NCBI GenBank assembly: GCA_949130495.1
Contig: OX422215.1
Location: forward strand, 533,617,755 to 533,681,754
Length of the DNA stretch: 64,000 nt
Source of the DNA: Sambucus nigra
Lineage: Eukaryota; Streptophyta; Magnoliopsida; Dipsacales; Adoxaceae
Direction: 5' to 3'
Shown: piece after piece, positions 35,593 through 48,500 of the stretch
How the letters are laid out: every line of letters starts with the position of its first letter
Position numbering within the stretch: position 1 is the stretch's first letter
Translations under genes and position numbers: made by a program
The notes under the pieces: generated by a model
Told to the model about the DNA's origin: nothing
The model's database searches: none
What the model saw: only the letters and a program-made list of their open reading frames with translations

Positions 35593-38170
35593 TAGGGCCG
35601 ACTCTGAAGTTTTAGGGGCTTTAGGCGAACAATCAATTTGGGTCCCTTTACATTAAAAATAAATAAATTAAAGAAAATGTGGTTTTATCGCATTTTTGGA
35701 TGCAGAACTATCAATTAAATCATCAAATTTAATTATTGTTAACAAATCTTCTTCAATTAATAACATGACTAATCCATTTAATCTTTCTTGTGACAAGGTA
35801 GAACGGAGGAAATATTTTATTAATTTTAACTTTGAAAAACTTCTCTCGGCCGAGGCAACCGTAATGGGTATTGTCAAAATTATTCTATAGGCAATCCAAG
35901 CGTTTGAAAAAATACAAGCCATTCTTTTAATATATTCTAACACCTCAATTGATTTTTTAATTTCTTTCGGTAAAAACTTCTTTAAAATTTAGAATTTACA
36001 AAACAATTGATTTCCATCAATATCACAACTATTGTCATGTGTTAAATAATTTTTATGCTTGATACAATAACTATTTAAAATATCATCATCTAAAGTTTCT
36101 AACTTGTTCGAATCAAACAAAAACCCAAAAGTCTCCTCATATTTTTTAAATTGATCAAATCTAGTTCTAATTGACGATAAGCCCTTAATCGATAATATAT
36201 AAGAAGTAATTTACTCTAAATGATTCCTCCGATGATTGTCTAATCCCATCACTAGAATTCTCATCAAAATATTTTTTCTATAAATATTACGTTTTTAAGG
36301 AAATACGGGTTCAATTACCATTTCTTTAGCAATATCTATAGCTTCAATCTTTGCGGATTAAAATCCGTTTTCTCTTTCATTTTCAAAATAATAAAAAAGT
36401 TCTTTTGAAGGATTCAAACTTACATCAATATCCATGTCATATGTTTGTAAAAGTTTTCTAACTTTCTTGACCGCGTTCAATAGATTGTACTAAATAATCA
36501 TACCATAAATAAAATCAAAATTACCAAAATCATTAGGTTGTACGCCATCACAAATATAATTTGTTCTTCCATACTAGTCGCTAAATCAATTAACGCATCT
36601 CTAATTTGTGGCATTTGAAATCTAATTGCTTGTATACTTTCAATGTGACTTTCCCAACGTGTTTGAGATAATGGCCCCTAAGTCGCCTACTTATATTTTT
36701 CGAATAATTTATTCCTCTATTTGCTAATTGAGTTTTATTTCTATTCTTTTTGAACAACTTACAAGAAAAGTAAAAAATCTTATCCATGAATCGTGAGTAC
36801 ACTAGCCATTCTCTATTATGATTTTCTCCATTTTTCTAATAAAAAGTATAATGTATAGTATAAAATCACTTATTTTCTATATCTTTAGGAAGAGTAATAT
36901 CATTATCTCTTATTGGGCTTTTTTTTACCATTGTATCTATCAAATTTTGATCAATATTTTTTCAATTAGCCGGATCATAAATATCTAGTGGTAAAGCTTC
37001 TACATGTTCATTTTCTACATGTTCATCATTTAATTCTTCTAAATTTTGATGTTAAACAACATTTTCATTATCTAAATCTTCTATATTTTAATGTTCAACA
37101 TCAATAACTAATTTTTTTTGTTTATTAAAATATTTATTAAGTGAACCTGCTAGTTTTGATGTTTCTTCTTCAATTTGTTTTTTTCTTTTTATTTTTTCGT
37201 GACCAGAGGGATGTTTTCTAGTAGACATATTCACACAATAAGTATTATTTGCAAACACAAAAATTATTCACACAATCACAATAGTATTGACAAACAATAT
37301 CAAGGAAAAATGCTAAAGAAAAACAACGAAACCTGATTTATCACCAATTTAAGAGCAATCTCAAATTATAATTTGTAAATGCCATAATAACAAATTGGAA
37401 TCTACAAAAAAAAAAAAAAAACAGAACACAAATATTAGTAATAACATAAATAAATTTATATAATTGGATATGACAAAGCAAATGAAAAATATATAATTAT
37501 GCGAACAAGCTCCAATCAATCTCCAAACAAACCCTAACTTTCTGAAATTGAAGAAATTAAAACCATAGATTTTTAACACTTATATTGATGAGGTTATTTA
37601 AAGAAAATCTGGGGTGGGGGGGGGGGGGGACTCGATTTTTTTAGGGGAGGGGCTGTCCGATTTTTTTTTTTTTGGGGGGGTGGGGGAGGGCAGCAGGTAA
37701 GGGTTTAGAGAGGGGTAAGTTAGGGGTTTGATTATGAAAATATGGGTTTTTTTTTGCTTTGGTTAGTGGAGATAAAGAGTAGTGTGAGAGAGAAAAGAAG
37801 ATGATAGTGAGAGAAAACTGGGTGAGAAATGAGAGAGTTAGGGTTAGAAATGAATAAGTAAATAGGTTGGGATGGGTTTGGGTTGGGTTGGGTTATGCTG
37901 GTGGGTTATTATGTTGTTGGGTTTAATGTGTGAGTTTATTTTAAATGGAACAAATTTGAGTTTTTTGGGGCCTTTTTTAAGTTATAACTCTAATTTTTTT
38001 CACAACTATTTTTTTGGGGGGTCTTTTTTTTTCACAAGTAATTTTTTTTTATAACTAATTTTTTATATACCTAGATTTTTTTATACCTAATTTGTTTTTT
38101 CCGAAAGGGGCCCCGATTAATCGAGGGCCTAGATGGAGGCCTAATTCGCCTATGACTAGAGTCGGACCTA
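35593..38170 (-). mobile_element. hAT transposon, 2,578 bp, with TIRs and target duplication
   Basis: The left end TAGGGCCGACTCT (35593) and right end, read inward, TAGGTCCGACTCT (38170) differ at one of 13 bases and are of the plant hAT type CAGGGCCGGCTCTG. The 8-bp flanks are CCCTACAC and TCCTACAC (7 of 8). A paralogous empty site with the same flanks joined, CATACTCCTACACCCCGAG, occurs at about 38527. The element encloses a hAT transposase pseudogene. Confidence 0.92.
35668..37228 (-). pseudogene. hAT transposase (TTF/DUF4371-HATC type), broken
   Basis: The start at 37228 reads MSTRKHPSGHEKIKRKKQIE. It is followed by LPLDIYDPAN, PIRDND and WLVYSRFMDKIFYFSCKLFK (the TTF zinc-finger region). 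The C-terminus is the hAT dimerisation domain: NAWIAYRIILTIPITVASAE, then RSFSKLKLIKYFLRSTLSQE and RLNGLVML. The middle carries many stops. The family catalyses cut-and-paste transposition in the nucleus; this copy is inactive. Confidence 0.9.
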
Positions 38171-38760
38171 TCCTACACCCTGAGTATATAACCCCTAATA
38201 TAGTGTGATCACACACATATAACCCCAAATACAATGTCTAGGGCTTATTGATTTCTACATTCCCTTTTCTTGAAAAATAACTATATGCACATATACACAC
38301 ATACCATACCCAATATAATATGACGACACACATATAACCCACAACACGTTAGGTGTAATTTTTTTTACTTATTAAAAATCCATTTAATTATTTTTTATCA
38401 AAAAAACATAATGTCTAGGGTTTTGAACAATATTTTGTCAAAAAAATAACCCCCAATACAATGTTTAGGGTTTATTAATTTATATATCCCTTATTCTTGA
38501 AAAATAACTATGCACACATACCATACTCCTACACCCCGAGTATATAACCCCCAATATAATATGATGATATGCATATAACCCACAACACGATTGACGTCAT
38601 TTTTTTTACTTATTAAAAATTCATTTAATTATTTTTTATCAAAAACATATAATGTCTAGTGTTTTGAACAGTATTTTGTCAAAAAAAAAACCTTATTCAA
38701 TGTCTAGGGTTTATTGATTTGTACATCCCCTTTTCTTAAAATATAATGTACAAAAAAATA
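38171..38760. repeat. Tandem repeat, unit about 235-240 bp
   Basis: About two and a half units. CAATGTCTAGGGCTTATTGA and close variants occur near 38233, 38459 and 38698. Between them ATATAACCCACAACACG and TTACTTATTAAAAAT(C/T)CATT recur. The hAT element inserted at the left edge of this array. Confidence 0.85.
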
Positions 38761-39034
38761 CACACACACATATACACATATAATACATAAATATACACTG
38801 AAAAACACACATACACACACACATACACAGAAATACGCGCATACTCACACACACATACAAATAAATACGTACACATTTGGGTTTAACACACAACTAAACT
38901 AATAAAATGAATTAATGAACATGTCCTTCCGAAATACTTATATAAATACTAAATCTAAATCTAAATATATAATTGAATTAATGAACATTAGGGTTGCCTT
39001 TGAGATTGAGTGAGAAATCGCCGAAATCGTCGAA

Positions 39035-39065
<31 letters not shown>
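38755..39065. repeat. Microsatellites (AC)n and (AG)n
   Basis: Imperfect CACACATACACA runs at about 38755-38880 and a pure AG run at about 39037-39066, with AT-rich DNA between. Confidence 0.9.
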
Positions 39066-39070
<5 letters not shown>

Positions 39071-39139
39071 CTGAGACTGAGAGAAAGAGATGAGGGTTTG
39101 GGGCGAGAAGTGAAATGAAAGAGCTAGGGGTTTTATTAC

Positions 39140-39524
39140 AACAACACTAGTTATAGCCTAGGGTCGTGACCGACCACTATGACCCTTTAAAAATTCGTGT
39201 AAGCAATAAGATGGTCACTGTCTTTAGCCATGACCCATGTATTGACATTGTTATGGTCTAAAGACGTGACCCATTGGTTGTGTATGCTGACCTTGGTCAT
39301 GACCTTTATCCGTGACCAAATATGGAGGGAATTTTGGCGCGACTTTGGTATTAAGGTGGTCACGGCCCAAATCCCTGACCCACAATGGTCACGGATTTGG
39401 TTCGTACTTCCAAGAGCACCCTTGACCACATTGGGTCATGGATATGGTCACGCCATATTTCATATGGTCAAGACTTTAGACCATGACTAGCTGGACGTGA
39501 CCGTTCACTGTATTTGGTGTAGTG
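39140..39524 (-). mobile_element. CACTA terminus (CACTACACCAAA family), inverted
   Basis: The plus strand ends TTTGGTGTAGTG at 39513-39524, the reverse complement of CACTACACCAAA. Inside it GGTCACG, GGTCATGGC and CGTGACC units recur many times. It is placed as the 5' end of the element that carried the CACTA-2 genes on the minus strand. The right flank is GGC. Confidence 0.8.
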
Positions 39525-41517
39525 GGCAATTACGACAATAATATATGCAAGAAAAGTGGATTTAAAACAGGAAAAAAGTAAATTCGATGGTGGATTCAAC
39601 GGATTAAACTGGGTTGAATGAAAACTGATTAAAAACAACTTTAACCAAACAAAATGCAGATGAACCTAATTGCAATTCACTGATTTTTTTAGAGCCGAGT
39701 ATCCTCGAGTTTCAGAAGTTAATAATGGTTAAAAGCAGTATATGGCTTGCCATTTCCCACAGAAGGCGACCATCTATTATTTCCTAAATCTAATGCACTG
39801 ATTTGGTCTTAGCAAGAGTATACTAATCATAATCTACAATAGATAATAATATTCAAATCAAAATAATTCTAATCTAGAGAAAATAATAGAGATTGATGAG
39901 AGAAATATAATGAAACCAAATTTACATGGGTCAGTCTAAGGAGGTGCCTGTGTTCATATATGTAAGTGTTGATTCCAAGGGAAACTTCCATAGATGATGG
40001 TTGGATACAAGATCTCAAGTTCAGTCTAGACTTTTATTGTATAATAGTAAGGTAGAAATATCTTGATCCATTTATGTGAGTGTGTGCACTATTTATAAGT
40101 TGTTAAAAGATAGAGAATACATAGTCGGATGTGTCATGCCTTTATAGATTACGCAATTACACACTTTATATGTTAGTGAGAGAATAATCATAAAGTTCAT
40201 TGTGGGAACACGAGGGAATATTAGCATATCTCCCCCACGTCTGTGCACTACTGACATCATCCAATCACACAGTATATGCTTGCTTAGACAAAGTTATATG
40301 ACGGTGCTAAACTGTCGTGAGCTAATTGAGCTAAACTGATTAACTATGATGATGTGGCTTACCAGATTATCTAGGCCGACCAGATTAGTAACTGTGCCGA
40401 CCTGAATTATGTGAGTAATGTGTCAAGGTGTCCTCTTGTGACAGTTCCACGAGCCATACCATACTTATGGAGTAAAAGTGGTATTACTCCCAATACTGAT
40501 ATGTTTTTGGAACCAGTCTTAGCGAAAAAGATAAACAACGTTATGTTAAAGTTTCATTACTTAATGGAGTCTATATCTCTCTCAGTTATAGATATTTCTA
40601 CAGGTATGGAGATAGAACCCTCGATTTATCATCTGGTTGCTTTTCCTCAGGTTGTTAGGAAGGATTTGTTCATAAGAAGAAAGTAAAATAGGTTCCTCCA
40701 ATTATTTCCTCGAAGACGTGTTGTAAGATTTTGATGAATAAACACATTTGGGTGTATGTGATTACTAATATTATTCATTCGACTTCATCTGAACATACCC
40801 TGGAAGTGAATCCAAATGCTTAACTAGTGGATGTGCTAACTCCCACTCATCCTTCGTCAGTTGGCATTCAATAAAATAATATTAAAACTTTTATGTATAT
40901 TTAATATCTTTTTTTTAAGTGTTGAGTTGTTTAATAATTATCTTTGTCTTTGTCTCCTTAACTTCACACCTTAATATATTAAACATTAAGATGTTTGTCC
41001 TAATGCTGAGATTGTTCAGATTGTAGATGATACTCCTTTAAGGGATATTGTTCAGATTGTAGATTCTCCCCCTTTAAGGGATGGTCCCTCAAGATCTATT
41101 TTTGTAAATGTAAATATCCTAACTTGTTTGTTTCCCTCATCTTAAGTGACAAAGATTTTTTCTGATAGAGTTCAAAGTTATGTGCAATTTGTACTTCCAT
41201 TTTACATATCTAGAAATTTGTGATGGGTCAAGAATATGAAGGTGAATTTAGAACAACTAATATACCATCAAGTTCTTCTTATCCTTTAGTTTTTCTTAAG
41301 GCACCACTTGCTCAACCTTATTTGGCTCTTCCTTCTTCAGATTATGTGACTTTTAAGTTTAATTGTTGTTCCTTAAAGTGTCTTCTTATTGTCTTTTCTT
41401 TTTATTTTAACATTATTATTTTATGCCTTATTCCTTTTAAGGATTATTAGTGAAACTTTGTCCATTGAGTTTTCTCCCTCGGAGAGAACATTTAAGCAAG
41501 GAGTTTTTGACTTGATA
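39525..41517. other. Unassigned stretch with two open frames of unknown origin
   Basis: No transposon family is recognised. A plus frame at 40411-40686 (91 codons; blocks TVPRAIPYLWSKSGITPNTD and IEPSIYHLVAFPQVV) and one at 41220-41450 are open. Near 41000-41090 a 40-bp phrase containing TTGTTCAGATTGTAGAT and CCTTTAAGGGAT is repeated. These may be remains of a gene or retroelement; I cannot assign them. Confidence 0.35.
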
Positions 41518-41799
41518 ATGGGTTGGAGGTAGATAGCTGGTGGGTGATGAAGGTGTGCCGATAGTGGTTTTTATAGTGGGGTTGTAGGGAATGGTGGTTC
41601 GACAGCGAGGTGGTGGGGAATGGTGGTCAACTGGTTTTCAAGTGGGGTATCGGGTGGATGTGGGAGGGAAGGATAATTGGATGTTGGTTGGTGATTGTGG
41701 ACAATGGGGTAACGGTGTCGGTGTCGATGTCATGGTTTGGTGGTAGAAGGTGGTGGTGATGGACTAGGAAGGGGATTAAGTGGTGGTTGTGGTGTTGGA

Positions 41800-42460
41800 A
41801 GACACTTCCTCTTTCTTTTTAGATTGAACTTTTAACACAATTCCCTTTTATTTAAGTTTAATAGTTTTCGAAAATATATCGATCTCATAAGTTTGAATGT
41901 TTACTACAAGTTTTTCTAACCTAAGTGTATCTAATATACCCAACAAATTAAGCACCATAACCTGACGAATAAAATGAATTGGAAGTGATCTCAAAATCGT
42001 TTAACTACATTTGTCTTAGGAATTTTCTCACCTAAATTAAAACTATAGTTTACTATATTAGATAATCATGCATAAAATCCTTCACAGGATTCATATTCTA
42101 GTATGGCCATAGTCTCAAAATGTGTGGTGAGGATTTAAAGTTTAGAAGCTTTCACAGTGTTAGTACCCTCATGAGTGAGTTGGAGGATATTTCATGCTTC
42201 CTTAGATGTGGTGCAAATCATGATACATCTTAAATCGCATGGGTTAAAATTACTACATTTAAAATCATCTTTTTTCAAGCAAAGGCAAGTTTTGGACCTA
42301 TGACATCGCCATTTTCACTATGGATGATGTCCACCCTCTTTCACAAATAAGCCAAACTCTTTCATTAATAGATTTGAAGGCAAACCTCATCCTAGCTTTC
42401 CAGTACGCATAATTTGACCCATCAAAAATAGGCATGCTATTATACAAATTATCCATAATT
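41800..42460 (-). pseudogene. Ty1-copia gag remnant, copy B
   Basis: The minus strand reads MDNLYNSMPIFDGSNYAYWK, then ARMRFAFKSINERVWLICE, the classic copia gag start. The C-terminal blocks match copy A. Stops interrupt the middle. The primer site TGGTATCGGAGATGG lies at 42506-42492 (minus), just upstream of the gag start. Confidence 0.85.
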
Positions 42461-42507
42461 TTTTTACGGATCACACAAAAACTTTGTGTAACCATCTCCG
42501 ATACCAA

Positions 42508-43560
42508 TTTGAGAAAGCGAATTCTATGGATTGATTCATATATTAGGCCAAGCATACACAAATTCAAACTTTAGAAAATTAAAAAAAAATAGCAAATTTA
42601 TCTCGAATTAATTTAGTGTGCAAGCAATGATGAAGTCCAAATTATATAAGCCAAATCAAACAAGTAAGCATGCGAATAAATGAGAAAAAATCCTTTTGGG
42701 GCAAAACCTTTATTTTTTAGTACTGTACAAGAATTATCAGACACTAGACTACTTATAGACTGCACTAAGTATAATGCGCAGTTCTCTAAGTCTTCTACAA
42801 CAACGACACAGTCTAGTCTTCCCTCGGTGTCCACCAATCAACCTTCTTCTTCAGCAATAGAGCATTGACTCCAGAAATCATCCATAAGATGAACTTTACA
42901 AGGGTTTTTATAGAAGAATATGTTATTCTTGATTTGGTAAAGTGATCTTTTAATTTCAAGGAGTTTGGATGAAAAACGGTAGAGTTTGATCACAAAAGAA
43001 ACACTAAAATGGCTTGAAAAGGGTTAAAAAATGTGTTCAACTAAACTTTAATCCCGCATCTCTATTTATAAGGAAGTTTTATATAAAAGGATATGCATTA
43101 GAGATCTGTATCAGATTTGATTAAAAATAAATACTCGCGCACTCGTTCGAATGGTGTACCCTTTTCCGTTCGAACATGTTTCTAATGAAACTTCGAATGA
43201 CATTCTAAAGCCTATCGCTTTAAATCTTGTTCAAGCATGAGAAACTCGTACTAATGATGTATCCAATCTCATTTGAATGACTTATAATAACACTTTAAAT
43301 GACATTTAGAATAACCAAAAAGCGTCATTCTAGATTTCGCTAGATAGGAATCTCGTTCTAATGGCACTGTGTAACTCGTTCGAACAACATGTTAATCTCT
43401 TTCTATTGAGTTAATGAGAATTCAAAATTTTCTTTAAAAAATATTTAAAAATATTTTGAAAGTATAACTCTTTATACATGACCCCTGAAAAATTAAAGTC
43501 TTTACCAAACTACCTCATGACTCTTCTCGGGTAAAGTTATGATGAACGATCTTCAATCTT
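42508..43560 (-). repeat. Copia LTR-like region, copy B
   Basis: Equivalent to 18728-19790, with the same TATA element CTTATAAATAGA (about 43073-43062, minus) and TTCGAAC motifs upstream of it. Confidence 0.6.
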
Positions 43561-44770
43561 GCAAATGTCATCAACTTCTTATCTTCGAACATATGGAAGG
43601 GGGCATGAAGGTGAATGAATTTGATGGGATAAGACAAATAGATTTTAAATTAATCAATTATAAAACTTTCTCTTACAGTACTAAACACAAATTATTAATT
43701 AAGAGATCGGCGACTACTGAAAATTTGAGATTTGCCCTCTTAACCGGCCTTTATAAAAAAATTAAGCCAACCCAACGATAATACTGCAGAAGGACTTACA
43801 ATGCATATCATTCGGAATAGAATATCTATCTAAAGCAGTCTGGTATTGTTCCACGTGTAATATAAGATTTTATTTTCCATCGTACTTGGGAGTGACGATA
43901 AGTCATTTGAATTTTGCGCGTGTTGGATAATACACTATTACGGGTTGGAATTGTGATCCTTGAGTAAAACCCCTCTATAATAGGTTCTTTATCTTGATAA
44001 TCTCACTCAGAAGATCTTCCACATGTTGAATAGATTCCTTCCATGCTCGCTCTTCTTTCTCAGATTTCATTGTGATTGTCTTGTTTGCCAGGCCTCGGCT
44101 TTCAACTGAGCTATCTTCCTTAGAAGTTTGATTAACTTTAGATTACCCTTACACACATAGCATCGACCTAGTCGAGTACTCAGCCCTCCTAGTCTCGGAT
44201 CTCCTGGAGTCATTTTTGTGTTCTATTGTCTCTTTTGGTTCCCAGAACTATATGCCCTTGCTGATATTGGGCTCAACCAATCAAATGCATAAACCATGCT
44301 CAACCTATTTAGAACACTTGGTCATTCCACAAAGTAAGATTATTTGTCTTCATATCCAACTGATCTGATGGTGGATGTTTAGATGTTAAGATATATTATC
44401 TCGTCTTGATCTAGAGTACTTGGACCTGTTACCTTTGCCTTGCGATCCTAGATTCAATTTCTTAATATTTTAATGTTTTATCATTATGAGCATGTCTCCT
44501 ACCCTTGTATGGTGCAGGACATGGAATTTTTGCCACATGTCAAAGTTTTCACCGCTCGGGCCTACTTTTCCTAAATAAAAATATTTGCGTGAGTTGCTTC
44601 ACCCTCTCCTACATGGCCTCTAGACAGGCTCATTAGGATCCTTTGTATGGCTCCCATACCTACAAGCTTATAAGGATGAAATCCTTCAGCGTCTCAGCTG
44701 CTTTCTGGATTTTTTGTTTTTTTCACACCATTTCCTATAAAATAGAGTCTTGTAATATAAAAAAACATAA
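43560..44770 (-). pseudogene. Ty3-gypsy gag remnant, copy B
   Basis: The minus strand shows KEERAWKESIQHVEDLLSEI, then PKYDGK and HVEQYQTALDRYSIPNDM with CK, a gypsy gag pattern, with stops. It is better preserved than copy A and supports the same call. Confidence 0.6.
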
Positions 44771-44775
44771 TGACA

Positions 44776-45170
44776 CACTACACAAAACTGGGCGATTGGT
44801 CACGAACTTTTTCCCTGACCAGGATTATGGGTCGCGATCAAGATTCATGACCATTTTCACGGGTCACGGCCCAATCCTTGACCAATCATGGGGTCACGGA
44901 TCTCAGGGTCATGATTAGTGGTCACGGACATTATCCCTGACCCATACACATTACTGGTGGCGACTACGGGCCGTGGCCCTTTATGGGCGTGATAAAAAAA
45001 ATACAAATGGTCACGACTTTAGGTCGTGACCCAAGTTCACTGTGACGAAAAATTTATACAAATGGTCATTGCTTTAGGCTGTGACCCACTTTATGCGTGC
45101 AAAAAAGTAAAATAGTCATGGACTTTGTCCATAACTATTTTTAACTATAAGAAAAAAAATTGACATAATT
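44776..45170 (+). mobile_element. CACTA terminus (CACTACACCAAA family), copy B
   Basis: CACTACACAAAACTGGG at 44776, then about 390 bp of alternating GGTCACG, CGTGACC and TTTAGG(T/C) subterminal units. The left flank ACA is the same as in copy A. No transposase gene follows; satellite starts 0.4 kb later. Confidence 0.75.
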
Positions 45171-45562
45171 TCCTCTGTTTTTCGGGCATTCTAAAACCTG
45201 TTAATATAAAATTGGTGTAATTTAAAGCCCCCGCGGCTATAAAATTTAACAATAAAATTACAAAAAGCCCGCACAACCATAAAACTAAACACTACAATTA
45301 TAAAATCCCACACGGCCATAAAATTAGACAATAAAATTACAAAAGCTTGCACAACCATAACCACATAAAAAAAAGAATCCAGAATTTCAACAACATTATA
45401 TAAACAATCTTCATGTTATAAACAATTACTCTTTGCGTGTGTTCCACGTGGATAAAAGCAAATGATACAATGTTATCCTACAAAAAAGAGATATGATGCG
45501 AGTAACCAAGTAATTATAAAAAATCGTATTTGAGCTAAAAAATTGCTTATACGACTTATAAT
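45171..45562. other. AT-rich spacer before satellite array 2
   Basis: Short repeats of the type CATAAAATTA and ACAATAAAATTACAAAA at about 45230-45350. No gene. Confidence 0.5.
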
Positions 45563-48500
45563 TAACGTCATATTTTCAAACCGGGAGTCTCATGACATCA
45601 CGATCAGTTCCTGAAAGTTACTTTGCTCCCATGCGAGGTGTTCGAGCCTCATACGAGGCCTTTTTGGTGGTGTTTTGGGTTTTCGCCCTCTAACGACATG
45701 TTTTTTAGCCTAAGTAAGTCTAGATATTTTTAAAATTTTGTCATATTCTCAAACCGGCAGTCCTGTGACCATGCGGCCAGTTCTGGGAGTTACACTAGTT
45801 CCGTGTAAGGCGTCTATGCCTTTCACGGGGCCATTTGGGGGGTGTTTTGGGTTTTCGCCTTCTAATGACATATTTCTAATCCCAAGCATATATAATTTCA
45901 AATTATCAACATATTCCTAAACCGGTGGTCCCGTGACCACGCAATCAGTTTTTACAAGTTACATTGGTCCCCTGCGAGGTGTTCGCGCCTCTCAAGGGGT
46001 CGTTTGGGGGTGTTTTGGGTTTTAGGCCTTCGACGACATGTTTTTAGTCCCAAGTGTAGATATTTTGGAATTATTGTCATATTCTCAAACTAAGGGGCCC
46101 GTGACCACGCAATCAATTTATGAGAGTTACATTGGTCCCGTGCAAGGTGTTCACGCCTCTCACGGGACCGTTTAGGGGGTGTTTTGAGTTTTTGACCTCT
46201 AATGGCATGTTTTTAAGCCAAAGTCTAGATATTTATAAATTATCATCATATTCTCAAACCGGGGATCCCTTGACCACGCGATCAGTTCCTGCAATTTACA
46301 TTGGTCCCGTGGGAGGTGTTCGTGCCTCTCACGGGGTCGTTTGGAGGGTGTTTTGGGTTTTCGCCCTCTAACGACATATTTTTCAGCCTAACTCTAGATA
46401 TTTTTGAATTACAGTCATATTCTCAAACCGGGTATCTCGTGACCACATGCTCAGTTTCTTTGAGTAACATCGATTCCGTGCGAGGTGTTCCCACCTCTCA
46501 CGGGGCCATTTGGGGGGTGTTTTGGGTTTTCTCCCTCTAAGGGCATGTTTTTAAGCTAAGTATAGATATTTTGAAATTATCATCATGTTCTCATATCGGG
46601 GGTCCCCTGACTACGCAATCAATTTTTACGAGTTACATTGGTCCCCTACGAGGTGTTCACGCCTCTCACAGGACCGTTTGGAGGGTGTTTTGGATTTTCG
46701 TCCTCTAACGACATATTTTTAAGCATATAACCAGTTATTTTCAAGTTATCGTCAGATTCTCAAACTAGGATCCATTGACCACGTGGTCAGTTGCTGCGAG
46801 TTACATTGGTCCCGTGCGAGGTGTTCGCGCCTTTCAGGAGGTCGTTTGGAAGGTGTTTTGGATTTCACCCTCTAAAGGAATGTTTTTAAGGCTAAGTCTA
46901 GATATTTTCAAATTATCATCATATCCTAAAATCGGAGGTCCCATGCTCACGGGGTCAGTTCCTGCAAGATAGATTGGTCCTGTGCGAGGTGTCCGCGCCT
47001 CTCACGGGACCGTTTGGGGGGGTGTTTTGGGTTTTCGCCGTCTAACGACTTATTTTTAAGCCCAAGTCTAGATATTTTCAAATTTACTGTCGTATTATCA
47101 AACCAAGGGTTTCGTGACCATGCGGTCAATTCATACGAGTTACATTAGTCCCGCGCAAGGTGTTCGCGCCTCGCACGGGGCTGTTTGGGGGGGGGAGGTT
47201 CTCACTCTAATGGGATAGAATTAAGCCTATAAATAGATATTTTCAAATTATCATAATATTCTCAAACCGGGTGTCCTATGACCACACGCTCAGTTCCTGT
47301 GAGTTATATTGGTCCCCTGCGAGGTGTTCCCACCTCTCAAGGGGCCGTTTGGGGGGTGCTTCGGGTTTTCTTTCTATAATGGTATGTTTTTAAGCCTAAG
47401 TCTAGATATTTTTAAATTACTGTCATATTCTCAAATTGGGATTCCCATGACCATGCGGTCTGTTCCTACGAGATACATGGGTGCCGTACGAGGTGTTCCC
47501 GCCTCTCACGGGGCCGTTTGGGTGGTGTTTTGGATTTTCGCCCTCTAACGACATGTTTTAAGCCTAAGTCTAGATATTTTCAAACTATCGTAGTATTCTC
47601 AAATCGGGAGTCACGTGATCATGCGGTCAGTTCCTGTAAGTCACATTGGTCCTGTGCGAGGTGTTCTCGCCTCTCACGGGGCCATTTGGGGGATATTTTG
47701 GGGTTTTGCCCTCTAATGACATGTCTATAAGTGTAAGTCTAGATATTTTTAAATTATCATCACATTTCAAACCGAGAGTCCCGTGACTATGCGGTCAGTT
47801 TCTACGAGTCATATTGGTCCCGTGCGAGGTGTTCGAGCCTCTCACGGGACCGTTTGGAGGGTGTTTTGGATTTTCACCCTCTAACGCCATGTTTTTAAGC
47901 ATATAACTAGTTATTTTCAATTTGTCGTCATATTATCAAACTGGGGGTCCGTTGACCATGCAGTTAGTTTCTGCGAGATACATTGGTCCTGTGTGAGGTG
48001 TTCGCGCCTCTCACGGGGCCGTTTAGAGGGTGATTTAGATTTTCGCCCTCTAAAGGCATGTTTTAAGCCCAAGTCTTGATATTTTTTAATTATCATAATA
48101 TTCGCAAACTGGGGATCCCGTGACCTCGCGATCGGTTCATGCGTGTTACATTGGTCCCGTGTAAGGTGTTCGCTCCTCTCACGGGGCAATTTGGGGGGTG
48201 TTTTGGCCTTTTGCACCTCTAATGACATGTTTTTAAGCCTATAACTAGATATTTTCAAATTATTTTCATATTCTCAAATCGGGAGTACCTTGACCATGCG
48301 ATCAGTTCATGCTAGTTATATTAGTCCCGAACGAGGTATTAACGTCTCTCACGGGGGCGTTTGGAGGGCGTTTTGGGTTTTCGCACTATAATGGCGTGTT
48401 TTTAAGCTTATATCTAGAAAATTTAAAATTATCGTCATATTCTCAAATCGGGGATCCCATGACCACGTGGTGAGTTCTTGCGAGTTAAATTGGTCCCTTG

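Larger units (their letters stand above)
41518..44903. repeat. Large direct repeat, copy B
   Basis: Second copy of 17330-21144, in the same orientation, lacking the part equivalent to 17612-17999. Differences are scattered substitutions and small indels. It again ends in a CACTA terminus and is followed within 0.7 kb by satellite. Confidence 0.88.

Noticed and set aside
38711..38893. Cys-rich minus-strand peptide (CVCMCVF...)
   Set aside because: It is the translation of the (AC)n microsatellite; low complexity, not a gene.
46325..46350. CENP-B-box-like match in the satellite (TTCG ... CGGG)
   Set aside because: The spacing between TTCG and CGGG is nine bases (CGCCTCTCA) instead of the seven of the CENP-B box, and the central A is misplaced. 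Plants also lack a clear CENP-B counterpart.
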